Assembly: GCF_964026585.1 (NCBI RefSeq)
Contig: NZ_OZ032160.1
Span: 124,001-188,000 of the forward strand
DNA length: 64,000 bases
Reading direction: 5' to 3'
Source: Candidatus Endowatersipora endosymbiont of Watersipora subatra
Lineage (GTDB): Bacteria; Pseudomonadota; Alphaproteobacteria; Rhizobiales; Rhizobiaceae
Below, piece after piece: positions 29,797 to 39,462 of this stretch. A program made the translations under genes and the position numbers. Every line of letters starts with the position of its first letter. Within the stretch, counting starts at the first letter, position 1. The notes beneath the pieces were generated by a model, which saw only the letters and a program-made list of their open reading frames with translations, had not been told where the DNA came from and searched no databases.

Positions 29797-30363
29797 ATGT
29801 TTATTCAAACAGAAGCCACACCCAACCCGGCGACATTGAAATTTTTGCCTGGTAAGACCGTTTCTCGGAATGGACCTTTTGAATTTACATGCGCTGAAGA
29901 TGCTGCTCATCGTTCTGCACTGGCAGAAACACTGTTCAGAATCGATAATGTAACCGGTGTCTTTTTCGGATTTGATTTTATCACTGTGACCAAATCAGAT
30001 TCTATTGATTGGCAAAATCTTAAACCTGCTATCCTTGGTGCTATTATGGAACATTTCATGACGGGCATCCCTGTGATCTATCCTCAGAAAGAGGAATTTT
30101 CAGACGTTGAAACATTCGTTGAAGAAGGAAGTGAAGAGATTGTTGCAACCATTAAGGAATTACTTGAAACTCGTGTTCGTCCTGCTGTAGCTCAGGATGG
30201 TGGGGATATTACATTTTATGGATATAAGGACGGTCATGTTTTTCTGCGTATGCGGGGAGCCTGTGCCGGTTGCCCATCATCAACAGCAACACTACAGCAT
30301 GGTATTCAAAATCTTTTGAAGCACTTCATTCCTGAAGTAGAAAGGGTTGAGGCCGTTCAATAA
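29797..30363 (+). CDS. NifU-family iron-sulfur scaffold/carrier (Nfu_N + NifU C-terminal domain)
   Basis: Delivers or assembles Fe-S clusters. N-terminal Nfu domain (MFIQTEATPNPATLKFLPG, then FRIDNVTGVFFGFDFITVT) and a C-terminal NifU domain (RPAVAQDGGDITFYGYKDG) with the cluster-binding pair in RGACAGCPSSTATLQHGI. 188 residues. Not the NifU scaffold of nitrogen fixation; closer to eukaryotic NFU1 and bacterial NfuA-like carriers. Context trpS-usp-nfu-tsaB is the usual alphaproteobacterial order. Confidence 0.93.
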   Translation: MFIQTEATPNPATLKFLPGKTVSRNGPFEFTCAEDAAHRSALAETLFRIDNVTGVFFGFDFITVTKSDSIDWQNLKPAILGAIMEHFMTGIPVIYPQKEEFSDVETFVEEGSEEIVATIKELLETRVRPAVAQDGGDITFYGYKDGHVFLRMRGACAGCPSSTATLQHGIQNLLKHFIPEVERVEAVQ

Positions 30364-30421
30364 CAATTTTTACCAAAGCTCATTATTATAGAAAGTTGAG
30401 CTCTATGGATACTCTTATTAT

Positions 30422-31117
30422 ATGTTGCTAGCGATTGATACTTCTGGTTTTTTTTGTTCTGTGGCTCTATTTGACCGTCAAGAATCGACTATTCTTATCG
30501 AGAAAAGCGAAAAAATAGGCCATCGGCATTGGCACACTGAATCTATCATTCCTCTTTTGGAAGAAGTCCTTATTAAGACAGGGTATTCCTGGAACTCAGT
30601 CAACCATGTTGTCTGCATTACTGGTCCAGGATCTTTTACCGGTCTGCGAGTTGGTTTGGCAACAGCTCGAGGGCTGGCTTTAGGGTTAGGGATAACAAGT
30701 TCAGGCGTATCAGTATTTCAGGCTTTTTCTTGTTATGATAAAGGAAAGTATCCTCTTGCTGTTTTACTTGATGCAAAACGTTCTGAAATATGGCTACAGG
30801 TATTTGATAAACGACGGAATCCTCTATGCGATCCTCGTATTGTCCTTATCAAGGATGTTTTGGATTCTGTTGTTAGTGTTTTAACACCAACGGATAACAG
30901 TCCCATTGGCCTTGCTGGATCAGGTAGTCGAATTGCCTTTCGAGAGGGGTTTAAAAAGAGAGACTTGCACTCTTCTCAATCGCTCACTGTTGTTAACGAA
31001 CTCGTCTCACCTCCTATCTCATCCGCAGTTGAATTTGCCTCTCTTCATCTTTCTATGGATCTTCCCTTGCGCCCTCTTTACTTAAGGGCGCCAGATGCTA
31101 GCCGTCAAAATTTATAA
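30422..31117 (+). CDS. tsaB: tRNA threonylcarbamoyladenosine biosynthesis protein TsaB
   Basis: Partner of TsaD and TsaE in making t6A37 of ANN-decoding tRNAs. N-terminal MLLAIDTSGFFCSVAL (ASKHA fold) and the conserved ITGPGSFTGLRVGLATARGLALG region, with no metal site, as expected for TsaB rather than TsaD. 231 residues. It precedes rimI by 23 bp. Confidence 0.92.
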   Translation: MLLAIDTSGFFCSVALFDRQESTILIEKSEKIGHRHWHTESIIPLLEEVLIKTGYSWNSVNHVVCITGPGSFTGLRVGLATARGLALGLGITSSGVSVFQAFSCYDKGKYPLAVLLDAKRSEIWLQVFDKRRNPLCDPRIVLIKDVLDSVVSVLTPTDNSPIGLAGSGSRIAFREGFKKRDLHSSQSLTVVNELVSPPISSAVEFASLHLSMDLPLRPLYLRAPDASRQNL

Positions 31118-31140
31118 TTTAAAAGGTCGAGTAGCTATCA

Positions 31141-31671
31141 GTGATTTCATTTTGGAGATCTTCTAAAGAGTTTTTCGTGATGCCAAGTGTGATTGGAGAT
31201 AATGAGAGAATAGCAGAAATTCATGCTTTGGGATTTGATAAAGGTTGGTCCGTTTCTGAAATTGATAGTTTGTTGCAACAGAAAGAAATCAGTATACTGG
31301 TCGCTCGTGAGATAGGAGGTGGTGATAAACCTGTCGTCGGTTTCATTATTTTTCGTTCCAAAGCTCTAGAGTCTGCGTCTGCTATCTTATCGGTAGCCGT
31401 TGACCCCTTTATACACCGTTTAGGTATTGGTAGTCTTTTGATACGCCAATCCATTCGGCAATTACAAGCTAACCGGATTTCTCAGGTATTTCTTGAAGTG
31501 GATGATAGCAATCAGCCGGCCATAAAAATGTACAGAAAGACTGGTTTTCAGGCAGTTGGATCCCGTCCTTATTATCATCAATACGAAGATAGTTCTCGTG
31601 AATTGCTTAAAGTCACTGCGCTTGTCATGTGCCTTGACCTTGGTCCGTTGAAAGTGGTATGTGAGAAGTAG
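31141..31671 (+). CDS. rimI: Ribosomal-protein-alanine N-acetyltransferase (GNAT family)
   Basis: Acetyl-CoA dependent transferase expected to acetylate the N-terminus of S18. GNAT features: AEIHALGFDKGWS at the N-terminus, ILSVAVDPFIHRLGIGSLLI with the acetyl-CoA loop (R-L-G-I-G-S), and EVDDSNQPAIKMYRKTGFQAVGSRPYYH. The assignment depends partly on its place after tsaB. The start is GTG 31141 or ATG 31180; the latter has AAGAG upstream. Confidence 0.85.
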   Translation: MISFWRSSKEFFVMPSVIGDNERIAEIHALGFDKGWSVSEIDSLLQQKEISILVAREIGGGDKPVVGFIIFRSKALESASAILSVAVDPFIHRLGIGSLLIRQSIRQLQANRISQVFLEVDDSNQPAIKMYRKTGFQAVGSRPYYHQYEDSSRELLKVTALVMCLDLGPLKVVCEK

Positions 31672-31928
31672 ACTTCTTTAGGACTAAGGATAAGCGATCT
31701 CTGAGAATCAGCTTTTTCCCATTCAATGTCAGGAAGAATTATGGTTATTTTCATTTATGGGAACTCCTTATATCGCATCTCCTTTTCTCTTGAAGAGAAA
31801 CCCTAAAATCTTGCTAAATCCAGAGCGTTTTCTATAGTGGTTTCAAATGGAACCTGCTCTTGTCGGTTCTGATTAGTTTTTATGCTTAAATCGTAATGTA
31901 ATAATGTAATGATGAATGGTTTCTCAAA

Positions 31929-32516
31929 TTGAGTGGCATAGATTTCAAATATCCTGATGACAGGATTATTATTGAGAAAGGGCTTGAGAAGCTTATTTCT
32001 TCTTTGATTATGCCTATATTAAATTGTGAAGAGTTTAGATTGGTAAAAGTAAATCTCTTTGATCACAATGGAAAAACGCTTCAGATCATGGCTGAGAAAC
32101 TTGATGGCACAATGTCGATAGAAGATTGTGAAAAGTTATCAAACGTCTTATCGTCGTTTCTGGATATCGAAGATCCATTACCATATGCTTACAATCTGGA
32201 AATTTCTTCTCCAGGCATTGATAGGCCTCTTGTTCGAAAAAGTGATTTTGAGAGATGGGTTGGATATGATGCGGAAATTGAGACAGAATATTTTCTTTTT
32301 GGAAGAAAAATATTTTTTGGAACCATCGTTGGATTAAAAGAAAATCATGTAGTGATTAATATAATCAATGGTTTGGACAAAGAGCATGGAAAGGTCACAC
32401 TGCCTATCGAATCAATTGCTCGCGCGCGTCTTGTTTTTACCGATTCCTTGATCACCGAATCGTTCCAACGTGAGAAAGCGTTACGTAAAGCAAATGAAGC
32501 TGATCGTGAAAGTTAA
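31929..32516 (+). CDS. rimP: Ribosome maturation factor RimP
   Basis: Needed for 30S subunit maturation. N-terminal alpha/beta domain (LEKLISSLIMPILNCEEFRLVKV), the conserved EISSPGIDRPL motif at about residue 97, and a C-terminal Sm-like barrel. 195 residues. The only in-frame start after the upstream stop is TTG 31929. First gene of the rimP-nusA-infB-rbfA-truB block. Confidence 0.92.
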   Translation: MSGIDFKYPDDRIIIEKGLEKLISSLIMPILNCEEFRLVKVNLFDHNGKTLQIMAEKLDGTMSIEDCEKLSNVLSSFLDIEDPLPYAYNLEISSPGIDRPLVRKSDFERWVGYDAEIETEYFLFGRKIFFGTIVGLKENHVVINIINGLDKEHGKVTLPIESIARARLVFTDSLITESFQREKALRKANEADRES

Positions 32517-32605
32517 GCGGACTCTATTCTGCATTTTTTTTGATTGAGGTCAGAAAAAATCCCAATGGGTAACGTTGAATGAATAAAGGATAATGGAGAA
32601 ACACT

Positions 32606-34204
32606 ATGGTTGTCAGTGCCAATAAAATTGAACTGATGCAAATTGCAGATGCTGTTGCTCGAGAAAAGTCCATTGATCGTAAGATTGTTATCTGTGCCAT
32701 GGCAGATGCTATCGAAAAGGCAGCAAAAGCACGTTATGGAATTGGGACGAACATTAGAGTTGATGTTAACGAAAAGAATGGTGAGATTAAATTGCAGCGC
32801 TTGCTAGAGGTCGTTGAAATTGTAGAAGATCTTAATACTCAAATTGATCTGATCTCAGCTAAGAAAAAAAATGAAACTGCTAAAATAGGTAGTTATATAG
32901 ATGAATTGCTACCACCTATGAATTTTGGCCGTATTGCTGCTCAGTTAGCTAAGCAGGTGATTGTTCAAAAAGTTAGAGAGGCCGAGCGTGATCGGCAGTT
33001 TGAAGAATACAAAGATCGAATCTCTGATATTATTAATGGGACTGTTAAGCGAGTTGAGTATGGTAATGTCATTGTAGATTTGGGTAAGGGGGAAGGCCTC
33101 ATTAGAAGAGATGAACTGATTCCTCGTGAAAGTTATCGTTACGGTGATCGAATCCGCGCTTATGTTTATGATGTACGCAGGGAGCAGCGTGGTCCACAAA
33201 TATTTCTTTCCCGTACCCATCCTCAATTTATGGTCAAGCTCTTTCAGATGGAAGTGCCAGAGATTTATGACGGAGTTATTGAAATTCGTTCAGTGGCACG
33301 TGATCCAGGTTCACGGGCAAAGATTGCTGTAATTTCAAATGATTCGAGTATAGATCCTGTAGGTGCTTGTGTCGGCATGCGTGGTTCACGTGTTCAGGCC
33401 GTTGTTAGTGAACTTCAGGGCGAGAAAATCGATATTATCCCTTGGCGTGAAGATGCAGCCGCTTTCATTGTCAATGCCTTACAGCCTGCCGAGGTGTCGA
33501 AGGTGGTACTAGATGAAGAAAAAGAACGGATAGAAGTTGTTGTTCCTGATGATCAGTTATCCCTAGCAATTGGACGAAGAGGTCAAAATGTGCGTTTAGC
33601 ATCTCAATTAACAGGTTGGGATATTGATATTTTGACAGAAGAGGAAGAATCAAGTCGCCGTCAGGCGGAATTTAATGCGAACACGCGAACTTTTGTTAAA
33701 TCGTTAAATGTGGATGAAATGGTTGCTCAGCTATTGGCATCGGAAGGCTTTTCTGATCTTGAAGAAGTCGCTTATGTTGAATTAGATGAGATCGCAGTCA
33801 TTGAAGGGTTTGATGATGAGACGGCATCTGAACTTCAGGCGCGTGCGCGGGAATGTATTGAAAGAAAAGAGGAAGAATTAAATGAAGAGCGTAAGGAATT
33901 AGGCGTATCCGAGGAGTTGCGTTCGATATCGGGTATAACAACAAGCATGATGGTAGCTCTTGGTAAGAGCGGAGAGGCAATTAAATCTTTGGAAGATTTT
34001 GCTGGTTGCGTTGCCGATGATTTAATTGGTTGGAATGAACGTAAGGATGGAGAAATAAAGTATCATCCTGGAATTTTAGATGGATTTAATCTGACACGCG
34101 CATTAGTTAACGAAATGATTATGTCAGCTCGCATCTCTGTTGGATGGTTACCCCCCCCAAATTCTAATCCACTAGAGATAGAAGGAAAAGAAACAATTAC
34201 ATGA
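32606..34204 (+). CDS. nusA: Transcription termination/antitermination factor NusA
   Basis: Binds RNA polymerase and nascent RNA. N-terminal RNAP-binding domain (DAVAREKSIDRKIVICAMADAIEKA), S1 domain (GTVKRVEYGNVIVDLGKGEGLI), two KH domains (VGACVGMRGSRVQAVVSEL and LSLAIGRRGQNVRLAS), then helix-hairpin-helix acidic repeats typical of proteobacteria. 532 residues. An eight-C run lies at 34151-34158, near the end. It follows rimP by 89 bp. Confidence 0.97.
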   Translation: MVVSANKIELMQIADAVAREKSIDRKIVICAMADAIEKAAKARYGIGTNIRVDVNEKNGEIKLQRLLEVVEIVEDLNTQIDLISAKKKNETAKIGSYIDELLPPMNFGRIAAQLAKQVIVQKVREAERDRQFEEYKDRISDIINGTVKRVEYGNVIVDLGKGEGLIRRDELIPRESYRYGDRIRAYVYDVRREQRGPQIFLSRTHPQFMVKLFQMEVPEIYDGVIEIRSVARDPGSRAKIAVISNDSSIDPVGACVGMRGSRVQAVVSELQGEKIDIIPWREDAAAFIVNALQPAEVSKVVLDEEKERIEVVVPDDQLSLAIGRRGQNVRLASQLTGWDIDILTEEEESSRRQAEFNANTRTFVKSLNVDEMVAQLLASEGFSDLEEVAYVELDEIAVIEGFDDETASELQARARECIERKEEELNEERKELGVSEELRSISGITTSMMVALGKSGEAIKSLEDFAGCVADDLIGWNERKDGEIKYHPGILDGFNLTRALVNEMIMSARISVGWLPPPNSNPLEIEGKETIT

Positions 34205-34519
34205 AGATGAAGAAAGCAGAGAAACAGCTGTTAATTTTGTAATCATTAGTACTCATCTTTAGAGTCTTGATGGAATCAAGAAATAAAGAGGATCACGATT
34301 TAATATTCTTAGAATTCTCTTTGGACCGATTCCATGCTCTTTTCAAAACCTTCCAGTCTGTGGAATTGGGACTTGTACGTGAATAGTGTTAATTAGTTGA
34401 TGTTATCAAAAGTTTTTGAAAAGGCTATTAAACAAAATATGATTACTCTATTTCATGCAAAACAGGATAATTCATAAGAAGGTATAATATTTAGAAAATG
34501 AAAGGTATTTTCCCGCCAA
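34205..34519. other. Spacer between nusA and infB, ylxR absent
   Basis: 315 bases with no gene. In most alphaproteobacteria a small RNA-binding protein gene (ylxR, DUF448) sits here; I found no frame with its RRC/GR-rich pattern. A seven-base inverted repeat (TCTTGAT, 34265-34271, with ATCAAGA, 34275-34281) lacks a T-run. AGGAGG at 34526-34531 belongs to infB. Confidence 0.45.
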
Positions 34520-34543
34520 ATGGTCAGGAGGGTAAAGACAGTC

Positions 34544-37105
34544 ATGAGCGATACAAAATCAGGTAACGATAAGAAAAAGTGTACGCGTACGCTACAGCGA
34601 GGCACTCTGTCTCTCCGTGGTCGGGGAGTATCCGGTACTGTGAGACAGAGTTTCTCTCATGGTCGAACAAACTCTGTTGTAGTGGAAACAAAGAAACGTC
34701 GCATTATCAAGCCAGGTGATGAGAAGACCGTTTTTGCGCCGAAAAAAAACGCGCCTCCCTTTTTATCGACTAAGTCTGATATCCATAACCAAGAGACACA
34801 ATTGGGAGATACGCCTGGAAATATTGTAGGGCATTTATCAGCAGGTGAACTAGAGGCAAGGACCCGTGCTTTGGAGGAATCTAAAGTTAGGGAAATTAGA
34901 GAAGTAGAACGCCGTGAACGTGAAAAAGAAGATAGAAAACGGTCTATGGCTAGTGCAACTCAAAACAAACAACGTGAAGAAAAGAAGCGTTTGGTAGAAG
35001 TCAAGATACTGAAGTCAAAAAAAGAAGCGGAATATAGAAAAGCCGAAGAAGAAGAAAAAGCACGTATTGCTGCAGCCGATGCCTCAGCTATTGCTGCTGC
35101 TGCAGTGGATACTGAGGTTCCGAAAAAGAAGTCTACAGTTGGTTCTCAGGGTCTCCGTGATTCTATCAAACCAAAACAAGAAACACAAAAAACCACGCGT
35201 CCGCGAGGTCGTAGTCATCGCCGTACCAAGCTCACGCTGAGCAACGCTTTGGACGACGATTCGACCCGCTCACGCTCTCTTGCATCCATACGCAGACAAC
35301 GTGAAAAACAGAGACGAGAAATTAATTCCGGACCTCGGGAAAAAGTGATGCGTGAAGTAACAATTCCTGATACCATTACGATTCAAGAGCTCGCCTGTCG
35401 TATGACAGAACGTGCTGTTGAGGTTGTTAAATTATTGATGCAACAAGGACACATGTTGAAGCCTGGTGACATTATCGACGCGGATATGGCACAGCTGATC
35501 GCAGAAGAAATGGGTCATACTGTTGTTCGTGTATCAGAATCTGACATTGAAGAGAGCCTAGTTGCAAACTTAGACTTTGATAATCAGTTAGAAACAAGGC
35601 CCCCCGTGATTACAATCATGGGCCATGTAGATCATGGGAAAACATCTTTATTGGATCGAATTCGTTCTTCTAATGTTGCGTCAGGAGAAACTGGTAGTAT
35701 TACACAGAATATTGGTGCTTATCAGATCAAACATGGCGAACAAAACCTATCATTTATTGATACACCAGGTCATGAAGCCTTTACTGCGATGCGGGCCCGT
35801 GGGACACAGGTAACTGATATAGCTATTTTAGTAGTTGCTGCAGATGATAGCATTATGCCTCAGACTATTGAGAGCATTCATCATGCAAAAGTTGCAAACG
35901 TTCCTTTGATTGTTGCAATCAATAAAATGGATATTCCTGGTGCAAATGCAGACAAAGTCCGCACTGAACTTCTTCAGCATGAGGTCTTCGTTGAGAAGAT
36001 GGGGGGAGAAATATTGGATGTTGAGATATCTGCAAAAACTGGATGTGGTATAACCTCTTTACTAGATACCATTTTACTACAATCAGAACTACTTGAACTG
36101 AAAGCGAATCCTCATCGTGATGCTGAAGGCATTATTATTGAGGCAAAACTCGAAAAAGGTCGGGGTGCTGTTATAGCGGTGATCATTCAACATGGAACTC
36201 TTAAACGTAGTGATATTATTATCGCAGGGAATGAATGGGGGAAAGTGAGAGCTATAATTAATGATCAAAGTGAATCGATAGAGAAGGCAGGGCCCTCTAC
36301 ACCTGTGGAAGTTCTCGGTTTGTCTGGCGTTCCATCAGCAGGAGAGAAGATCATTGTTGTCGAAAATGAAGCTCGAGCCCGTGAGGTTTCAGATTATCGC
36401 CGGCGGAAAGCACGTGAACTGGCCGTGGCAGCACAAGCTGGACAACGCGGATCACTAGAGCAAATGATGACCAACTTAAAGATAAAAAGTTTAGATGTTG
36501 CCCAGTTTGTTGTCAAAGCTAGTACACACGGTTCTATTGAAGCTATAATAGCCTCACTTGAAAAATTAGGTACTGATGAAGTTCAGGCTCGTGTTATGCA
36601 TTCTGGTGTAGGTGGAATTACAGAATCCGATGTTACATTAGCTGTAGCATCTAAAATGCCAATTCTTGCATTTAACGTTCGTGCTAACAAACAGGCTAGA
36701 GATATGGCTGAACGCGAAGGGATAGAAATTCGCTATTATTCGATTATCTATGATCTTATAGATGATGTGAAATCTACATTATCTGGATTATTGGCACCTG
36801 AGCGACGTGAAACCTTTATCGGTTATGCTGAAATTTTGGAGATATTCAATGTTTCCAGAATTGGGAAAGTAGCTGGCTGTTTGATAACTGAAGGACGGGT
36901 CGAACGTAGTTCTGGTGTACGTCTGTTGCGCGATAACAGGATCGTACACGAAGGAGAATTGTCTACGCTTAAACGGTTCAAGGATGAAGTTTCTCAGGTA
37001 CAGTCTGGTATGGAGTGTGGTATGGCATTCCTCAACTATCAGGATATACGAAAAGGAGATATTATAGAGTGTTTCATCGTTGAATTGATTGATAGATCTC
37101 TTTAG
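34544..37105 (+). CDS. infB: Translation initiation factor IF-2
   Basis: GTPase that brings initiator tRNA to the ribosome. A long, charged, low-complexity N-terminus (including [16 protein letters not shown], the IF2 assoc region, and an alanine/glutamate/arginine-rich coil) leads to the GTPase: GHVDHGKT at residues 360-367, [15 protein letters not shown] and NKMD. Domains II-IV follow to about residue 853. I choose ATG 34544 because AGGAGG lies about 12 bases upstream; the ATG at 34520 precedes that site and would encode eight extra residues. Confidence 0.96.
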   Translation: MSDTKSGNDKKKCTRTLQRGTLSLRGRGVSGTVRQSFSHGRTNSVVVETKKRRIIKPGDEKTVFAPKKNAPPFLSTKSDIHNQETQLGDTPGNIVGHLSAGELEARTRALEESKVREIREVERREREKEDRKRSMASATQNKQREEKKRLVEVKILKSKKEAEYRKAEEEEKARIAAADASAIAAAAVDTEVPKKKSTVGSQGLRDSIKPKQETQKTTRPRGRSHRRTKLTLSNALDDDSTRSRSLASIRRQREKQRREINSGPREKVMREVTIPDTITIQELACRMTERAVEVVKLLMQQGHMLKPGDIIDADMAQLIAEEMGHTVVRVSESDIEESLVANLDFDNQLETRPPVITIMGHVDHGKTSLLDRIRSSNVASGETGSITQNIGAYQIKHGEQNLSFIDTPGHEAFTAMRARGTQVTDIAILVVAADDSIMPQTIESIHHAKVANVPLIVAINKMDIPGANADKVRTELLQHEVFVEKMGGEILDVEISAKTGCGITSLLDTILLQSELLELKANPHRDAEGIIIEAKLEKGRGAVIAVIIQHGTLKRSDIIIAGNEWGKVRAIINDQSESIEKAGPSTPVEVLGLSGVPSAGEKIIVVENEARAREVSDYRRRKARELAVAAQAGQRGSLEQMMTNLKIKSLDVAQFVVKASTHGSIEAIIASLEKLGTDEVQARVMHSGVGGITESDVTLAVASKMPILAFNVRANKQARDMAEREGIEIRYYSIIYDLIDDVKSTLSGLLAPERRETFIGYAEILEIFNVSRIGKVAGCLITEGRVERSSGVRLLRDNRIVHEGELSTLKRFKDEVSQVQSGMECGMAFLNYQDIRKGDIIECFIVELIDRSL

Positions 37106-37146
37106 CAAACAATACAAGAGATCATATGCTCATATAAAGGATCTTG

Positions 37147-37536
37147 ATGTTGAAAAACAAAATGCTATCTCAGCGGCAGTTGCGTTCTGGAGAGTTAATC
37201 CGTCATGCTCTCGCCGAGATTATTGGTTCAGGCCAAATCTTAGACTCTGATCTTTTGGGTGAAATTTTTTGTGTTTCAGAGGTACGTATGTCAAGGGATC
37301 TCAGAATAGCAGTTTGCTATGTTTCATCTTTAGGAACAAGCAAGACAAAAGAGATTGTCAAGGCCTTAACTCGTAATATGAAATTTATTCGCGGCCGTGT
37401 TGCTTCTAAACTTAATAATATGAAGTATATTCCAAGACTTTGCTTCATAGTGGATGAGAGTTTTAATAATTTTTCTAAAATTGATCATTTGCTTAAATCT
37501 GAACGAGTTGCCAAAGACATCAGCAGGTTAGAATAG
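37147..37536 (+). CDS. rbfA: Ribosome-binding factor A
   Basis: KH-like cold-adaptation factor for 16S rRNA 5'-end maturation. SQRQLRSGELIRHALAEII at the N-terminus and EVRMSRDLRIAVCYVS in the middle identify it, with RVASKLNNMKYIPRLCFIVDES after. About 129 residues. ATG 37147 has AAAGGA six bases upstream; the frame also opens at TTG 37144. Its stop codon touches the truB start (TAG then ATG). Confidence 0.9.
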   Translation: MLKNKMLSQRQLRSGELIRHALAEIIGSGQILDSDLLGEIFCVSEVRMSRDLRIAVCYVSSLGTSKTKEIVKALTRNMKFIRGRVASKLNNMKYIPRLCFIVDESFNNFSKIDHLLKSERVAKDISRLE

Positions 37537-38472
37537 ATGTCATTGCGAAAAAAAGGACGATTGGTATCAGGTTGGTTGATACTCGATAAACCCTACAAGA
37601 TGGGATCAATGAACGCTGTTTCTAGGATTCGGTCCCTTTTTCAAGCCCAAAAAGCTGGTCATGCTGGAACCCTTGATCCGTTGGCAACAGGAATGCTCCC
37701 GGTTGCTTTAGGAGAGGCCACAAAAACTATCCCATATGTTATAGATGGACAAAAATCTTATATCTTCACCGTGTGTTGGGGAAATCAAACCAATACTGAT
37801 GATGCAGAAGGTGAGGTTATTAAATCAAGTAAAAGACGGCCAAATTTAGAAGAGATAAAGGCTATTTTAGGTAACTTTACGGGCGTTATTTCTCAGGTTC
37901 CACCCAATTTCTCTGCCATAAAAATCGGTGGATGTCGTGCCTATACACAAGCCCGCTCTGGATTGTATATGAAAATTCCAGCCAGGAAAGTCATTATTTT
38001 AAGTCTTAATTTAGTACGGATGATCGATGACGATCATAGTAGCTTTGAAATCAAATGTAGCAAGGGAACTTATGTTCGTTCCTTAGCGCGTGATCTTGCT
38101 CTTAATCTCGGTTGTTATGGTCATATCAGTGCTCTTCGTCGTCTTGATGTATATCCATTTTCAGAAAAGCAAATGGTGAAAATAGACAAACTAGAGCGAT
38201 TTCAAAACATACTGGAAGAAATGGATAGCCACTTACTCTCGCCTTCTGTGGCATTGGCTGATAGTACTCATATTTCAATATCTCGAGATCAAGCTCGTCG
38301 CATTGTTGTTGGTAATTCGATCTTTTTGTGTGATGATTCAATCTCTGACTCTGATGAGAAAGAAAGAGTTTGTTTAGCGTATAAAGGTAGACTGCTTGCA
38401 GTAGGACATTGTCATCAGGGAGTCTTCTATCCTAAAAGAGTGTTATCTCAATCTTCAGCTTTAGCTTCCTGA
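37537..38472 (+). CDS. truB: tRNA pseudouridine(55) synthase
   Basis: Makes pseudouridine 55 in the T-loop of tRNAs. Catalytic Asp47 in GHAGTLDPLATGMLPV; SAIKIGGCRAYTQAR and KCSKGTYVRSLARDLAL are the other conserved motifs, and a degenerate PUA-like tail ends the protein. 311 residues. It follows rbfA with no gap. The expected next genes, rpsO and pnp, are not present. Confidence 0.95.
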   Translation: MSLRKKGRLVSGWLILDKPYKMGSMNAVSRIRSLFQAQKAGHAGTLDPLATGMLPVALGEATKTIPYVIDGQKSYIFTVCWGNQTNTDDAEGEVIKSSKRRPNLEEIKAILGNFTGVISQVPPNFSAIKIGGCRAYTQARSGLYMKIPARKVIILSLNLVRMIDDDHSSFEIKCSKGTYVRSLARDLALNLGCYGHISALRRLDVYPFSEKQMVKIDKLERFQNILEEMDSHLLSPSVALADSTHISISRDQARRIVVGNSIFLCDDSISDSDEKERVCLAYKGRLLAVGHCHQGVFYPKRVLSQSSALAS

Positions 38473-38525
38473 TTGAGAGATTAAACGTGAAAAAAATGGG
38501 CTTAAAGTATGTTTAATTGATAATC

Positions 38526-39143
38526 CTAGCGATTAATTTTTTCTCCAGGATAGATCCCCCACAAGCTATCCTGCTTCATCCAGGCACGTGTTGAATGAGC
38601 ATTAATTTTACACCAATTTTGATAGCAATATTCAATGGAAACCACAAGGCCGGCCTGTAAGTGAACAATAGTTAATGAATCGGTAGCTGCCATTTTTTTC
38701 CCAGAAAAAACAGAAATGTTTTTCTTATCATTTTCTTGACTATTTCTATGTGCTGCCCATGGTGCAACAATAGCTGTTCTTTTGCTGGAAAGTAAGGAGT
38801 GAAGAACCCATCCTGTAGTTCCCTCTGAATCACGAATCCGACGCCAGCGCTCAAATTCTTGTATAACCTCAACAGGTAATCCACGTTTTCTGTACAACCA
38901 AGCAATTGCATACTGAAGTCCAGGTCCAACGCGCATATTCACAGTTTTTGATTTTAAACTCACAAATCTTGGTATTGGCAAACCTGTGACAGGGCCGTTC
39001 ACAATCCCCCCTTGAGCATTATAGGGTATGATCATTATTAAAAATGAGACTAGCAACACTTCTGATGATAAGACTAAAGGTTTGATCGTAAAGTTCAAGA
39101 TTTTTAGAAAAGAACAAAAAAAATGGGAAACTGAATTTTTCAA
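38526..39143 (-). CDS. Secreted or membrane-anchored SH3-domain protein
   Basis: A hydrophobic segment near residues 28-45 (VLLVSFLIMIIPYNAQG) suggests export. Two SH3b-like repeats: LKSKTVNMRVGPGLQYAIAWLYRK through WRRIRDSEGTTGWVLHSLLSSKR, and a second ending CKINAHSTRAWMKQDSLWGIYPGE. This double-SH3 form is common in alphaproteobacteria, with no established role beyond probable cell-wall binding. The start at TTG 39143 puts the hydrophobic segment unusually deep; GTG 39059 would give a neater signal peptide, but neither has a clear ribosome site. Confidence 0.7.
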   Translation of the reverse strand: MKNSVSHFFCSFLKILNFTIKPLVLSSEVLLVSFLIMIIPYNAQGGIVNGPVTGLPIPRFVSLKSKTVNMRVGPGLQYAIAWLYRKRGLPVEVIQEFERWRRIRDSEGTTGWVLHSLLSSKRTAIVAPWAAHRNSQENDKKNISVFSGKKMAATDSLTIVHLQAGLVVSIEYCYQNWCKINAHSTRAWMKQDSLWGIYPGEKINR

Positions 39144-39462
39144 AACTAAACGGTTCCTAATTTCTAGGTGTATGTATTCATCTCACCGATCCATTGGGAA
39201 GCTTCGTTTCTATTCTTCTCAAAGAAAGGAATTATACGAAGAAATCATATTCTAGAACCCTTTTTATTCATTAGAGGAGAGGTTATAGTCACTTTAAATT
39301 GACTGCTAGGCTAGTATATGAATGCATGATCCTCCGTTTTTCAAATAAGATTGGGCTTGTTTTTCAAATTTTCTTCGGGCACCTTTGCTTGGCGATAAAA
39401 AGGATTAACGGTGAGTGTTAATGACTGTCAACTTGATTATGTTCGATGCATGAAATGAGGAA
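39144..39462. other. Spacer between divergent SH3-protein and mutS genes
   Basis: 319 bases with no gene I recognise. TTGACT near 39299 may be a -35 element but no good -10 follows at the right distance. Promoters of both flanking genes presumably lie here. Confidence 0.35.

Noticed and set aside
34265..34281. nusA-downstream hairpin as terminator
   Set aside because: Seven-base arms with a three-base loop but no following T-run, and the operon continues to infB.
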